NCBI GenBank assembly: GCA_964521865.1
Contig: CAZFTJ010000020.1
Span: forward strand, 1 to 64,000
DNA from: CAYSRJ01 sp964521865
GTDB lineage: Bacteria; Spirochaetota; B62-G9; DRHN01
DNA: 64,000 bases
Direction: 5' to 3'
A program made the translations under genes and the position numbers. Shown here one piece after another: positions 1 through 8,262 of the stretch. Numbering within the stretch: the first letter of the stretch is position 1; each line of letters opens with the position of its first letter. The notes beneath the pieces were generated by a model. The model searched no databases. It worked only from the letters and a program-made list of their open reading frames with translations, and was not told the origin of the DNA.

Positions 1-22
1 AATTCCACCTTATTTTACCATA

Positions 23-394
23 CTAAAAACTCCGTTTCCATCTGAAGCAGAACAGTACCTTCTCCCTGTTCTCTGGACAATTGAAGTAAGCGAACCGGTC
101 AATGAACCCTTTCATCAATGCTGTCGGTCCATACCAATACACTGGCGTTCCGAATACCAATGCATCGCTTTCCGCTATCTTCGAGTACACCCCTCTCATA
201 TCATCATTCTTACTGCACTGTCTCCCCTTCCAGCAGGTGTGGCACCCATCACACTCAAGAATTTTCAAATCTCTAAGGAAGAGATGTTCTACTTCTGCTC
301 CTTCTTCAGTCGCCCCTACCAGTATTCTGGAGACCAGAATATATGTGTTCCCTTTACTGCGCGGACTACCTATGACACCCAGCACTTTCTTCAT
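23..394 (-). CDS. NADPH-dependent FMN reductase-like flavoprotein, short at the C-terminus
   Basis: The 123-residue protein opens like the iron-sulfur flavoprotein/FMN reductase family: a first beta strand and phosphate loop (VLGVIGSPRSKGNT), a CDGCHTCWK cysteine cluster around residue 49, and the flavin-side motif FGTPVYWYGPTALMKGFIDR near residues 80-98. Family members are usually about 180-200 residues; this frame stops soon after ENREK, where the family continues with another beta strand. The last residues (FCFRWKRSF) do not look like family sequence, so a frameshift or a decayed 3' end is likely, but only 22 bases remain before the window edge. The fold assignment is fairly safe; whether the product works is doubtful. 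Confidence 0.55.
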   Translation of the reverse strand: MKKVLGVIGSPRSKGNTYILVSRILVGATEEGAEVEHLFLRDLKILECDGCHTCWKGRQCSKNDDMRGVYSKIAESDALVFGTPVYWYGPTALMKGFIDRFAYFNCPENREKVLFCFRWKRSF

Positions 395-568
395 TCGTCT
401 CTCAATTCATTATCCACAGCAGCTTACATGGTTTTCAAAGGATCTTCTTCCGTCGAAAAGGCTGCCATACGTCGGCATCAGCAGCTGTACGAAGCGCTGT
501 CAGGATGTATGCTGCTGTCAGCTGTCGCCTCCTAAACATGGTGTTTATCCTTGACACGACCAGAGAAA

Positions 569-823
569 TCACCCTAGATCTGTTGTTTCCAAAGTGATCT
601 CAATCCTCTTATATGGCTTAAAAGAAACTCTCGCCCATGTCTGTTGATCGTCGTAGTCTGAAAGACCGTGACCATATGAACCGGTGATAGTTCCCAATCC
701 TTGAAGAGAAAACACCTGATTCAACCTACCTCCGAGTTCAGCCTGAATGTCACGTTCACGAGCCCAGCGAAAGGGCTCTCGCTGCCATTGGTTGAGCACC
801 GCTCTAAGTGTCCACCAAGCCAT
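569..823 (-). CDS. Hypothetical protein, possibly a remnant
   Basis: An 84-codon frame whose product has no motif I recognise. It begins with a Trp-rich helix-like stretch (MAWWTLRAVLNQW), and its second half alternates polar and hydrophobic residues (TWARVSFKPYKRIEITLE), which would suit beta strands of an outer-membrane or exported protein. The open frame continues about 14 codons upstream of the ATG to an in-frame TAA and no clear ribosome-binding site precedes the ATG. It may be the surviving 3' end of a longer gene. Low confidence that it is expressed. Confidence 0.25.
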   Translation of the reverse strand: MAWWTLRAVLNQWQREPFRWARERDIQAELGGRLNQVFSLQGLGTITGSYGHGLSDYDDQQTWARVSFKPYKRIEITLETTDLG

Positions 824-1153
824 CTGGATTAGAAACGGATACGTTGCTATTTCTTTCTCTTACTCGACAGCTAATAATTGAACAAACTGCAAATACTATA
901 AAGCATATCACCTTAAAAACTTCATTATTACAATATATCACTACGCCAGATATGAATTTTCTCAATTTTGGCTGTTAATCATACCAGCGATTTTGGTAAT
1001 GCTCATCCATATAAGGCAATGCTAGCATATGGGTACCAATATTTTTTACATGACACTACTACTCTATTTTAGATTATTCAGAATTGCAATTGCAAGTTTT
1101 TCAATATGAAGACATTTTTATTAATTCTTTGGCTCAGTTTGTTTGATTTACCA
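824..1153. other. AT-rich intergenic stretch without a recognised gene
   Basis: No convincing coding frame on either strand. The stretch is AT-rich and must hold the promoter of the plus-strand PilZ gene, but I could not pick a well-spaced sigma-70 or sigma-28 promoter with confidence. Confidence 0.5.
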
Positions 1154-1209
1154 AGGAGGAATAGTTTATGCTTTACATAACAGAGAGCTCGATAATGGGA
1201 GTCAAATGA
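1154..1209 (+). promoter_or_regulatory. Strong Shine-Dalgarno with 13-codon ORF before the PilZ gene
   Basis: AAGGAGGA at about 1154-1160 is the best ribosome-binding site near the PilZ gene, but it serves the ATG at 1168, which is followed after 13 codons by TGA at 1207-1209. The frame is the same as that of the PilZ gene, whose first ATG is at 1213. Either this is a short coupled leader peptide, or the PilZ gene once began at 1168 and has gained an in-frame stop. Confidence 0.5.
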
Positions 1210-1212
1210 GTA

Positions 1213-1614
1213 ATGAATGCCGGGGAATTTAAGAAAGCAGAAAACTTACGCAGTACGAGGATTCCCATAGAGTACGTAGCGACATATACTATGGGTAATA
1301 TCAGCGGTAAGGGATTTATAACGGATCTCTCCAAGGGTGGAGTCGCAATACGGGTCAAGCAGGCCCTTGCAATAGGGGATGAATTACATATTACGAGCAA
1401 AATTTCAAACGAATTGATTCTTGAATTCACAGGAGAGGTGAGAAGCATCAACGGCAACATTGCGGGAATTATGATAAAATCCATAGACCCTGGTATACAG
1501 GAAAGATTTATGGACCATATTGATGGAATGCTGCGATTAATGCATATGAAAGGAACCGAACAATATAAACTCGACAAGAATAGAATCAGAAAAAAAAACT
1601 CTCTACATTCATAA
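1213..1614 (+). CDS. PilZ-domain c-di-GMP-binding protein
   Basis: A 133-residue single-domain PilZ protein. The two halves of the c-di-GMP-binding signature are visible: an RxxR element (LRSTR, residues 12-16) followed about 25 residues later by DLSKGGV (residues 38-44), matching D/NxSxxG. The rest of the domain is beta-rich (VAIRVKQAL, ELILEFTGEVRSI) and the tail is basic and helical. PilZ proteins pass the c-di-GMP signal to motility, envelope or transcription targets; next to a flagellar cluster a role in motility control is plausible but only inferred. The ATG at 1213 has only a weak GGGAG upstream; the strong ribosome-binding site lies before an in-frame but interrupted start at 1168. 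The gene is monocistronic and points away from the flagellar operon. Confidence 0.8.
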   Translation: MNAGEFKKAENLRSTRIPIEYVATYTMGNISGKGFITDLSKGGVAIRVKQALAIGDELHITSKISNELILEFTGEVRSINGNIAGIMIKSIDPGIQERFMDHIDGMLRLMHMKGTEQYKLDKNRIRKKNSLHS

Positions 1615-1723
1615 ATAGACTTATTACACAGGTACGTAAGATATTGTTGCTGCCGGTTAAATAGCCAATGATTGCTTTAGGTAGGCTTATTGTATAATTA
1701 TCTTATAAAAAAGAAATTACCTT

Positions 1724-1807
1724 TGCCCGAGGCGAGACTTGAACTCGCACAGCCTAACGGCCACTAGCCCCTCAAGCTAGCGTGTCTACCAATTCCACCA
1801 CCCGGGC
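1724..1807 (-). tRNA. tRNA-Leu(GAG)
   Basis: On the minus strand the sequence folds as a class II tRNA: acceptor arms GCCCGGG and CTCGGGC (one G-U) with discriminator A, D-loop GGTAGACAC, anticodon stem CTAGC/GCTAG around loop TTGAGGG (anticodon GAG), a long variable arm and the T-loop GTTCAAGTC. CCA is not encoded. It lies just after the last gene of the flagellar cluster, in the same direction, with its own promoter. Confidence 0.95.
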
Positions 1808-1822
1808 CGATTTACGATTATG

Positions 1823-1850
1823 AATATAATAAAAAAAAGGTTCTAGTCAA
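1823..1850 (-). promoter_or_regulatory. Sigma-70-type promoter of tRNA-Leu
   Basis: Read on the minus strand: TTGACT (1845-1850), a 16-base spacer, then TATATT (1823-1828), with the -10 about 15 bases before the tRNA 5' end. Placement and match to consensus support a stand-alone tRNA promoter rather than read-through from the flagellar genes. Confidence 0.6.
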
Positions 1851-1875
1851 GCAGGAAAACACTAAACCGGACGGC

Positions 1876-2349
1876 TTACCGGCCTATCGATTCAAGAAAA
1901 TCCACTTCCGCCCGCTGTATTTTGAGAATCCGGGAAATTTCTTCCTTTGAATATCCCATTGATTTCAAATGCCGCGTTTTTTCAAGCAGGTTGGAGGATT
2001 CGGACTGCTTGTGAGAAACGCCGGTTCGACCGGTATCAACGTTGGCCTCAGCCTCTCCCGCAGAGACGCCGGTTGGAGTATGCCCTGCTGCGAGCGCACG
2101 TTTCACCGCAGGTTTTTTCAAGAGCTTTTCAGCGGCTGTAATGACCTTTCTCAGTTCCTCGACTCTCTCTTCCGATACGTTCACAGCATCATCAAGAGCA
2201 CTGTTCAGCTCGACGATTAAATTCTCAACTTCCCTCGTATACCTCTCCAGAATACCGGGTGCGCTGTTCTTTCGAATTCTGCTGTTCAGAACGACAAACA
2301 CAATGAAAAGAAGAATACAGTTTGCCGCGAAGAGCAGGAAATAACTCAT
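1876..2349 (-). CDS. Membrane-anchored SwrB/DUF6115-like protein at the end of the flagellar cluster
   Basis: 157 residues: an N-terminal transmembrane helix (about residues 4-21), a charged coiled-coil-like segment (35-75), an Ala/Gly/Ser-rich linker and a C-terminal helix-turn-helix-like tail (YSKEEISRILKIQRAEVDFL, about 133-152). This architecture and tail resemble DUF6115/DUF2802 proteins and SwrB, the single-pass protein encoded after sigD at the end of the Bacillus fla/che operon, which promotes flagellar export assembly. The position here, after fliA and fapA, is equivalent. Function by analogy only: a cytoplasm-facing helper of basal-body maturation. It follows the preceding gene by about 89 bases. 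Confidence 0.55.
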   Translation of the reverse strand: MSYFLLFAANCILLFIVFVVLNSRIRKNSAPGILERYTREVENLIVELNSALDDAVNVSEERVEELRKVITAAEKLLKKPAVKRALAAGHTPTGVSAGEAEANVDTGRTGVSHKQSESSNLLEKTRHLKSMGYSKEEISRILKIQRAEVDFLESIGR

Positions 2350-2438
2350 TTTTTTCTCGATTTAAAGGAAATACACGCTGAAGAAGATTCATCTGCCTCA
2401 CAGTTTACGCGAAAAGCTGCATCTTTGAAAGGGCCGTA

Positions 2439-2762
2439 TCACCTCTTTATATCGATATGCGTGCCCTTGTAGGGCTCCTCAAACTTCTTGCGCTCCTCTT
2501 CTTTTTTCCTGCCGCCGCCCTTCATCCGTTGCTGGACATACCCCTTCTTCTGTTTCTTCTGTTCATCTTCTATCTTGCTGTTTCCGTCGGGATGAGGCTT
2601 TACGTAGTTGACGCGGCTGGACTCGATCTGTGCGAGCTCGCTCATTTCACCGCCTTTGACAGCCTGCGCGAGAACGACTCCCTCCTGCTGCATCTGCTGT
2701 ATCTTGCTCACACTGTCCATTCTCACAAGCAGGGCCTGAATATCGACCGGCAGTATCGCCAT
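2439..2762 (-). CDS. Conserved small spirochaete protein after fapA
   Basis: 107 residues, no transmembrane segment. The N-terminal third (PVDIQALLVRMDSVSKIQQM) looks like an ordered amphipathic helix; the rest is very polar and basic with Lys/Gln/Glu runs (KKQKKGYVQQRMKGGGRKKEEERKK) and is probably disordered. The start codon shares one base with the fapA stop (TGATG), so the two are translationally coupled. I recognise this as a family that travels with fapA in spirochaetes but know of no assigned function; the basic tail could bind nucleic acid or acidic partners, which is speculation. Confidence 0.6.
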   Translation of the reverse strand: MAILPVDIQALLVRMDSVSKIQQMQQEGVVLAQAVKGGEMSELAQIESSRVNYVKPHPDGNSKIEDEQKKQKKGYVQQRMKGGGRKKEEERKKFEEPYKGTHIDIKR

Positions 2763-4717
2763 CAGGTTCTTACCTTCTTTCCGAGAATTTCAGCGATATC
2801 TATGTCCTCGTACTTTCGCATCCTGATTCTTCCGCTCTCGAGCACAAAGGTGACGTATTTAAACTCATTGGAAACATCGTAGTATATATCCTTGATGCCG
2901 ATCCTCACTCCTGGATTCACGTTCTTCGAAACCGACACTTTCCCGATGGTCCGCAACAGCTTGAGATACGACTTGAGCTCATTCATCTCCTCACTGATTT
3001 CACTCAGCCGGATCGTAAGCTCCTCGCGTGAAGAAAGCATCTTTTCCAGGAGCTGGTCCTTCTCTTCCGTAAAGTTGCGCTTTACCTTCTTCTGATTCTG
3101 AAGGGTGTTGATATTGGCATTGAGTGTTTCGAGGTTGTTCTCGAGCTCAGTTTTTTCTTTCTCTATTTCAAACAGCCGCTGTCGGGATTTTGGGTCGACC
3201 CCGACCTCCACGATTGTCTCGGTAAACGAAACAGATCCGAGTGTCTTTGTATTTACGATTTCGCCGGCGCGTATTCTTCCGCCGACTATAGTCGCTCTTT
3301 TGCCGAAACAGATCACTTTTTCGGTTGCGTCAACGTCACAGTGCATGATACCGTCCTGTACGAACACGCTTTTTTCCGCAACGACCTTGACCTGTTCGAG
3401 AAATTTCGAAGCTATATTTCCACCGGACTTTATCGATCCTCCCAATTTGCCCATGACTCCCTGTTTGATCGAAATATCACCCTCGGCATCGAGAAGGCAC
3501 TTTCCGACGCTTCCCCTGATCTCGATATCGCCCGCCGCTTTAATGGAAAAACCATCTTCCACATTCCCATGCACAATTACCGTTCCGAGAAAAAGTATAT
3601 TTCCGGTATGTATGTCAACGTCACCCTTTATTTCATAGATCGGTTCCACGTTTATCTTGTCATTGGACAGGACAACCTGCCCGTTTATTGTCGCAATAAC
3701 GCTCATGCCATCCGGCGAGAGTTCGGTGTTCTTGCCGGGATTGAGATCCACATCCACCCCCGGTTTTGCATCGAGAACCTTGTTGGTTACCGTTCTACCG
3801 GGGGAACCCTCCGTTGCCTTGGTCTTTGTGGCAAGCAGCTGACCGGCGACAACATTTTCGACAAGATCCAGATCTTTGAAATTCACCTGGCCCTTTTCGT
3901 CCTCTTCCAGATGCACCTTCTTTTCAGTCCGGAAATTGTATACGATTTTCGTATCAGCACCGTTTTCCGGTCTCTTGCCTTCCGAGACGAGAATAGGTAC
4001 GTTGTACACCTCTTCCTCAAGAGACTCCTGAATAACATCGTGCTTTATTCCGTACACAACGCCCTTGTCGTTCAGAGCCTCGAGCACATCATCGATATCA
4101 AGCACCCGCCCCCGCGGCTTGGGCGGGATCACGGTCATGAATGCCTTCATCTCGTTGTCCGAAACCTCGATTACACAGCGCGAATCGCTCTTCTCAACGG
4201 GCACCCATTCACCGATCTTTTGATACCGGCCGTTTGCTTCACGCACGACCTTCGCAACCTTCGATTTATCGAAATCGGCAATGCCCCGTGCGCTTATCGC
4301 ACCAAGCACGTCTTCGATCCGCACCTTGCTTCCCCTGCCCCTCGGCGGCGTTGCCTTGAGCATCACCCCTATTCGCGTTATTTTCACCTTGAAGGCGCCG
4401 TCTGCGTCTTTTTTTATTACCCGCGCTTCTTCCTCCGTTTCCCCGGCGAATGTGGGCTCACCTTCAAGCAGAATCGAACGGTCGACCACACGTACCTGAA
4501 GGCGATACGGACGTTTGCCGAACAGGCCCTTCTTTCCCTGTGAAGCAATGTCGTACTCGAGGTCGCTTATGGAAACTCCAAGAGTTTCAGCTGCTTTTTC
4601 GAGTCCTTCCTCGATGGAGTAGGCCTCCACCTCGATCGTATCCGGCTGTTCGGACTCCGATACATCGAAGTCAAGACCGCTCAACGCCTCCTGCAGTTTC
4701 TCGAATGACGATGCCAT
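2762..4717 (-). CDS. fapA: FapA-family (DUF342) protein with N-terminal Jag-N domain
   Basis: 651 residues. Residues about 27-78 form a Jag-N domain (IEVEAYSIEEGLEKAAETLG and a GLFGKRPY turn) as found at the front of KhpB/Jag. The centre (about 170-470) is the FapA/DUF342 region, ending in a glycine-rich right-handed beta-helix-like repeat (GNVEDGFSIKAAGDIEIRGS and following). A coiled coil (about 505-590, KTELENNLETLNANINTLQ) and a short C-terminal domain follow. Members have been linked to polar flagellar assembly and cell-surface polymers, but no enzymatic activity is established. Its ATG directly abuts the fliA stop with no spacer, so expression is tied to the flagellar sigma factor. Confidence 0.85.
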   Translation of the reverse strand: MASSFEKLQEALSGLDFDVSESEQPDTIEVEAYSIEEGLEKAAETLGVSISDLEYDIASQGKKGLFGKRPYRLQVRVVDRSILLEGEPTFAGETEEEARVIKKDADGAFKVKITRIGVMLKATPPRGRGSKVRIEDVLGAISARGIADFDKSKVAKVVREANGRYQKIGEWVPVEKSDSRCVIEVSDNEMKAFMTVIPPKPRGRVLDIDDVLEALNDKGVVYGIKHDVIQESLEEEVYNVPILVSEGKRPENGADTKIVYNFRTEKKVHLEEDEKGQVNFKDLDLVENVVAGQLLATKTKATEGSPGRTVTNKVLDAKPGVDVDLNPGKNTELSPDGMSVIATINGQVVLSNDKINVEPIYEIKGDVDIHTGNILFLGTVIVHGNVEDGFSIKAAGDIEIRGSVGKCLLDAEGDISIKQGVMGKLGGSIKSGGNIASKFLEQVKVVAEKSVFVQDGIMHCDVDATEKVICFGKRATIVGGRIRAGEIVNTKTLGSVSFTETIVEVGVDPKSRQRLFEIEKEKTELENNLETLNANINTLQNQKKVKRNFTEEKDQLLEKMLSSREELTIRLSEISEEMNELKSYLKLLRTIGKVSVSKNVNPGVRIGIKDIYYDVSNEFKYVTFVLESGRIRMRKYEDIDIAEILGKKVRT

Positions 4718-5497
4718 TTAAATCACCATACTCTTTTTAATATTCATAAGCTTGCTCCTGAGTCGCATTATCGCCTTCGTGTGAAGCTGAGAAATCCTCG
4801 ACTCAGTCACCTGGAGAACCTCACCGATTTCCTTCAAAGTCAGGTCTTCGTAGTAATATAGAATAAGCACCTTTTTTTCCTTGTCGGGAAGCTCGTTTAT
4901 CGCCTGAACTATTATATTCTTTACCTCTTCTCTTTCGACGATTACATCCGGATTGAGGCTCTTGGGACTTTCAATGGTCTCCATAACGGACACTTTGTCG
5001 CTCTCATCTCCGACATACCACACATCGCTCAACGAAAGAACAGACGCTCCGGAGAGTTTCAATATCAATGTATGAAACTCCTTGATGCCTATTCCCAGCT
5101 CTCCCGCAATTTCCTCATCGGTTGCAGCTCTTCCGAGCTTGTTTTCCAGTTTTCCGATTACACGCTCGAGCTCTTTTGCCTTCTGTCTCACCGACCTCGG
5201 CACCCAGTCGATAGACCTCAGCTCATCATAGATTGCGCCCCTTATTCTCGTTACCGCATATGTTTTGAACTTGATATGTCGATCGGGATCGAACTTATCG
5301 ATTGCATCGAGAAGGCCGAAGACTCCGTAACCGACGAGATCGTCAAAATCCACATTCTGCGGCATTCCGATTGCTATTTTCCCCGCAACATACTTGACAA
5401 GAGGCGCGTACTGCGTGACAAAATGCTCCCTTATTTTGGGGTTCTTTGTTTTTTTATACTGTTTCCAGAGCGCTTCTTCCGATTTATCTTCAAACAC
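4718..5497 (-). CDS. fliA: RNA polymerase sigma factor for flagellar genes (FliA/WhiG)
   Basis: 259 residues, a full-length sigma-28-type factor. Region 2 is clear (LVKYVAGKIAIGMPQNVDFDD, YGVFGLLDAIDKFDP, FKTYAVTRIRGAIYDELR), region 3 follows (WVPRSVRQKAKELE, GRAATDEEIAGELGI) and region 4 ends in the helix-turn-helix YYYEDLTLKEIGEVLQVTES. It directs RNA polymerase to late motility genes such as filament and chemotaxis genes, probably elsewhere in the genome. The start is a GTG with GGAG about 10 bases upstream. No anti-sigma FlgM gene is visible in this window. Confidence 0.95.
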   Translation of the reverse strand: MFEDKSEEALWKQYKKTKNPKIREHFVTQYAPLVKYVAGKIAIGMPQNVDFDDLVGYGVFGLLDAIDKFDPDRHIKFKTYAVTRIRGAIYDELRSIDWVPRSVRQKAKELERVIGKLENKLGRAATDEEIAGELGIGIKEFHTLILKLSGASVLSLSDVWYVGDESDKVSVMETIESPKSLNPDVIVEREEVKNIIVQAINELPDKEKKVLILYYYEDLTLKEIGEVLQVTESRISQLHTKAIMRLRSKLMNIKKSMVI

Positions 5498-5557
5498 GTT
5501 CCATCTCCAAAGCCGGTTTTACCCGGTACGTAATTGAGACAGAGGAAGCCTCACCGA

Positions 5558-6622
5558 TTACCGCGATAAAAAAATCAGCAGTATAAAGATAACGATGACC
5601 ACGACAATGCCGCTCACTACAATCAGCGGATTGATCTCCTTTCGCCCGTGACGAACCGGTGCCCGGGATTCCTCCTCATCTATTTTTGTGACGACCTTTG
5701 CGTCCGCCGGGACCTTGAACATGCCGAATATTCCCGGCCCGAATTGTGTAAAAACACCGACATCATCGTCTTCAAGCTCCTTAACTTCAATGATCTTGCT
5801 GAATACAGGAACCCGGATGCTGTCGACCTTTCCTCCAATCAGTTCGGCCAGATAATCGGCAATATCCCTGTCATCGGTTATTCTGACCTGGATCTCATCA
5901 CCGAATTCGAGCTCCCTTATCTCAGAGCCGCTTACCGGGGACAAAACCGGATCCACCCGCAGGACAATGAGAGACTGATCCTTTCTCCCCTCATACCCGC
6001 GTTTCTCCCTTTTCTTGTCCACATCCTCAGTATTGAGCGATTCACCGACCTGGGCCTCCTCGCTGTGCAGGTCCCTGTTCTTGTTCAGCCTGAAGGCATC
6101 GGTCATCTCAATATTAAACTTCACCGCGATATTCGTGTCCGCGAATATATTGTAGAGCTCATCGACAATCAGATTATTGAAGACCTCATTTCTCACGGGC
6201 TGTCCCGGTTTCAGTACCGGCGATACCCGAGAAATAAACTCATCGCTTATAAGCCGGTTTTTAAGCTGATCGATCTTGAGTCCGTCAATCTTTTTTGTCC
6301 TGGAATAGCCGTACAGCTGTTCCTCGAATTCATACCAATCGGTTTGCAGATCGAATTTACCGATTTCCTTGTCATCGCTTATTACTGCGACAAAACGAGT
6401 TATCCTCTTCTCCTTTTGATCGAAGCAGAAAAAACAGACGCCGTAATAGCCGGTAATTTGAGTAATGAACTTGAGCTTAACAACAAATATGTCCTTTGGA
6501 ACCGCCTCAATGATTCTCCGTGCGCCGTCGACGTCGCCGCCTGTAAATCTAAGCAGCATGGTCGCAAGAAAGTCATCGCATCCCGTTGTTTCAACCAGTT
6601 TTTTTACCGTTTCATCATTCAT
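5558..6622 (-). CDS. Unknown protein with UBA-like N-terminus and C-terminal membrane anchor
   Basis: 354 residues. The first 45 (DETVKKLVETTGCDDFLATM to VDGARRIIE) resemble a small three-helix UBA/TS-N-like fold. The middle is mixed alpha/beta with a repeated phosphate-rich charge pattern and no catalytic signature I recognise. The C-terminus is a single strong transmembrane helix (PLIVVSGIVVVIVIFILLI) after a basic RHGRKE stretch, so the body should sit in the cytoplasm as a tail-anchored protein. It overlaps the preceding gene by 8 bases (ATGAATGA) and precedes fliA by 60 bases. A gene of unknown function at this spot between flhG and fliA is typical of spirochaetes. Function not assigned. 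Confidence 0.65.
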   Translation of the reverse strand: MNDETVKKLVETTGCDDFLATMLLRFTGGDVDGARRIIEAVPKDIFVVKLKFITQITGYYGVCFFCFDQKEKRITRFVAVISDDKEIGKFDLQTDWYEFEEQLYGYSRTKKIDGLKIDQLKNRLISDEFISRVSPVLKPGQPVRNEVFNNLIVDELYNIFADTNIAVKFNIEMTDAFRLNKNRDLHSEEAQVGESLNTEDVDKKREKRGYEGRKDQSLIVLRVDPVLSPVSGSEIRELEFGDEIQVRITDDRDIADYLAELIGGKVDSIRVPVFSKIIEVKELEDDDVGVFTQFGPGIFGMFKVPADAKVVTKIDEEESRAPVRHGRKEINPLIVVSGIVVVIVIFILLIFLSR

Positions 6623-7280
6623 ATTGATCCTGACTCATTACCCTTTTTACCACTTTTGCAAGTGTTTCCGGCTCGTTTGGAAACTTCATGTTGCCCACAT
6701 TGATGTAGTCACCTTTCAGGGCGCTGTTTCTTTCGGTTTCCTCTCCAAAGTGCTCATCGGGCAGCATTTCATCTTCATCGATCAAATTCTCAAATGACGG
6801 CAGCCCGTCCTCTTCAGCCTGTTCCTCAACCGGGCCGCCCTCCGGAAACCGCAAATCTTCACCGGGAATATCGGCAGCTGGAGAAAACGCCGTATCGGGT
6901 GCGGTTTCACCGCTCTTCTCAAATCTTTTAAATCTTTCCTCTCCCGGTATTGAAAAATCTCCCGTAACTTCGGTGCGTTTATGCTTCACAGTCGATTTAT
7001 CCTCACCCTTCTGCAAGGTCAACAGCTCAGGTATAAACCTTTGTATCAGCTGCGACGCACCGAACAGTATCAAACCAAAGATCAGAGACGACACTACAGC
7101 CCGCATAAAAACAATTCCGAATGGGTTCTTTGAAAACAAGCCCACCATAATAGACAGAAAAAATGCCCCCAGTGTTCCGAATATAATGTATTGTGTCCGG
7201 CTGTCCAGTTTTATGGATTCCATCTGTTTTTTTATCGATTCTGTTGAAAAAAATTTCCCCTCATTATAAGAATACCTCAC
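6615..7280 (-). CDS. Unknown two-helix membrane protein after flhG
   Basis: 221 residues (GTG start) or 202 if translation begins at the ATG at 7223; neither has a clear ribosome-binding site. Two adjacent transmembrane helices lie near the N-terminus (TQYIIFGTLGAFFLSIMVGL and VVSSLIFGLILFGASQLI), followed by a long acidic, Pro/Glu-rich cytoplasmic tail with a short ordered C-terminal helix (PETLAKVVKRVMSQD). Overlap with the downstream gene argues for coupled expression and perhaps a complex of the two membrane proteins. It lies 97 bases after flhG. I do not recognise the family beyond its conserved location. Confidence 0.6.
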   Translation of the reverse strand: MRYSYNEGKFFSTESIKKQMESIKLDSRTQYIIFGTLGAFFLSIMVGLFSKNPFGIVFMRAVVSSLIFGLILFGASQLIQRFIPELLTLQKGEDKSTVKHKRTEVTGDFSIPGEERFKRFEKSGETAPDTAFSPAADIPGEDLRFPEGGPVEEQAEEDGLPSFENLIDEDEMLPDEHFGEETERNSALKGDYINVGNMKFPNEPETLAKVVKRVMSQDQYE

Positions 7281-7377
7281 TTACAGAAAAAATCAATCGG
7301 TAAATCTTCACCGATTCCCGGTAAACCTGCACTCGTACATTTTAAAGAGGTAGAAACGGCATGTATTCGCCCGCCCT

Positions 7378-8262
7378 TTACAGTTTGCCCCCGAATAGGC
7401 TCTTTAAAAATCTTCCGAAGCCTCCGCTTTCCTGATACTCTATGTTAGCAAGCCTGCTCATAAGGTGCCTGACCGATTGTGAAGCTTTACTGTTCGGTGC
7501 GCTGCGCATGAAGGGATCCTGTTTCACAACGGCCCGCTGGACCACGCTGTCCTCAAACACAAAACCCAGGTTATTCACCTTGATGTTCAAAAACTGCCCA
7601 GCAATGTTGATCACGCGATCGGAAACCTTTTTACCCTCCATGATCGAATTTACCCTGTTTACCACGAGCCGTATATTAGGCCCGTTCATCTCCGTAGATA
7701 TGCTCTTTATAATTCCATACGCATCCGTAATAGCCGTCGGCTCCGGTGTGGTAATTATTATTGCATCATCCGCCCCCCTGAGGAAGGTAAGAACATTGGG
7801 AGAAACACCTGCACCGGTATCGATAAGAATTATATCGGCATACGCCAGGTCTTTCAGGTTATCAACGAAGGCACTTCGCTCGTCCTCCTTGAGGTTGGCA
7901 AGCTGATAAAATCCGGAGGCACCGGCAATTATCTGAATACCATACTCCGTATCAACGATTATCTCGCGCAGTTTCTTTTGCTTTTTCAGAACATGGTAGA
8001 GATTGTACTTAGGAATGATACCGAGAATGACATTTACATTGGCGAGCCCGAGGTCCGCGTCCATTACGACCACCTTTTTCCCGATCTGAGCAAAGGCAAT
8101 TGCGAGATTTATTGCGATGTTCGTCTTGCCCACTCCTCCCTTTCCACTCGAAATGGTAATTATACGCGGCTGACGAGCGTACCCCGCTTCAGCCTGACCG
8201 TTTTTCTCCTTCATTATCAGACGTAACCGCTCCGCCTGATCCTGATGAACAGCGTTATTCAT
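7378..8262 (-). CDS. flhG: MinD-like ATPase FlhG, flagellar number control
   Basis: 294 residues from the ATG at 8262, which has GGAGG five bases upstream (an in-frame GTG six bases earlier is too close to that site). Deviant Walker A SSGKGGVGKTN near residue 40, Walker A' VVMDADLGLANVN, and switch DTGAGVS. The N-terminus carries HQDQAERLR, the DQAxxLR motif known in Bacillus FlhG to stimulate the FlhF GTPase. The C-terminus has the amphipathic membrane-targeting helix expected of MinD-type proteins (FGRFLKSLFGG). Works with FlhF to set flagellar number and location, at the cell poles in spirochaetes. Follows flhF by 163 bases. Confidence 0.93.
   Translation of the reverse strand: MNNAVHQDQAERLRLIMKEKNGQAEAGYARQPRIITISSGKGGVGKTNIAINLAIAFAQIGKKVVVMDADLGLANVNVILGIIPKYNLYHVLKKQKKLREIIVDTEYGIQIIAGASGFYQLANLKEDERSAFVDNLKDLAYADIILIDTGAGVSPNVLTFLRGADDAIIITTPEPTAITDAYGIIKSISTEMNGPNIRLVVNRVNSIMEGKKVSDRVINIAGQFLNIKVNNLGFVFEDSVVQRAVVKQDPFMRSAPNSKASQSVRHLMSRLANIEYQESGGFGRFLKSLFGGKL

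Noticed and set aside
3341..4543. 400-codon plus-strand open frame opposite fapA
   Set aside because: Antisense shadow of a clear FapA gene: Cys/His/Phe-rich, no family match, no ribosome-binding site. Long antisense frames recur across the cluster because of its codon use.
5648..6703. 351-codon plus-strand open frame
   Set aside because: Antisense to the coupled membrane-protein genes; composition not protein-like.
5558..7280. A possible Hfq homologue
   Set aside because: In Borrelia the gene following flhG was reported as an atypical Hfq. The two proteins here carry transmembrane segments and I see no Sm1/Sm2 motif, so I make no such claim.
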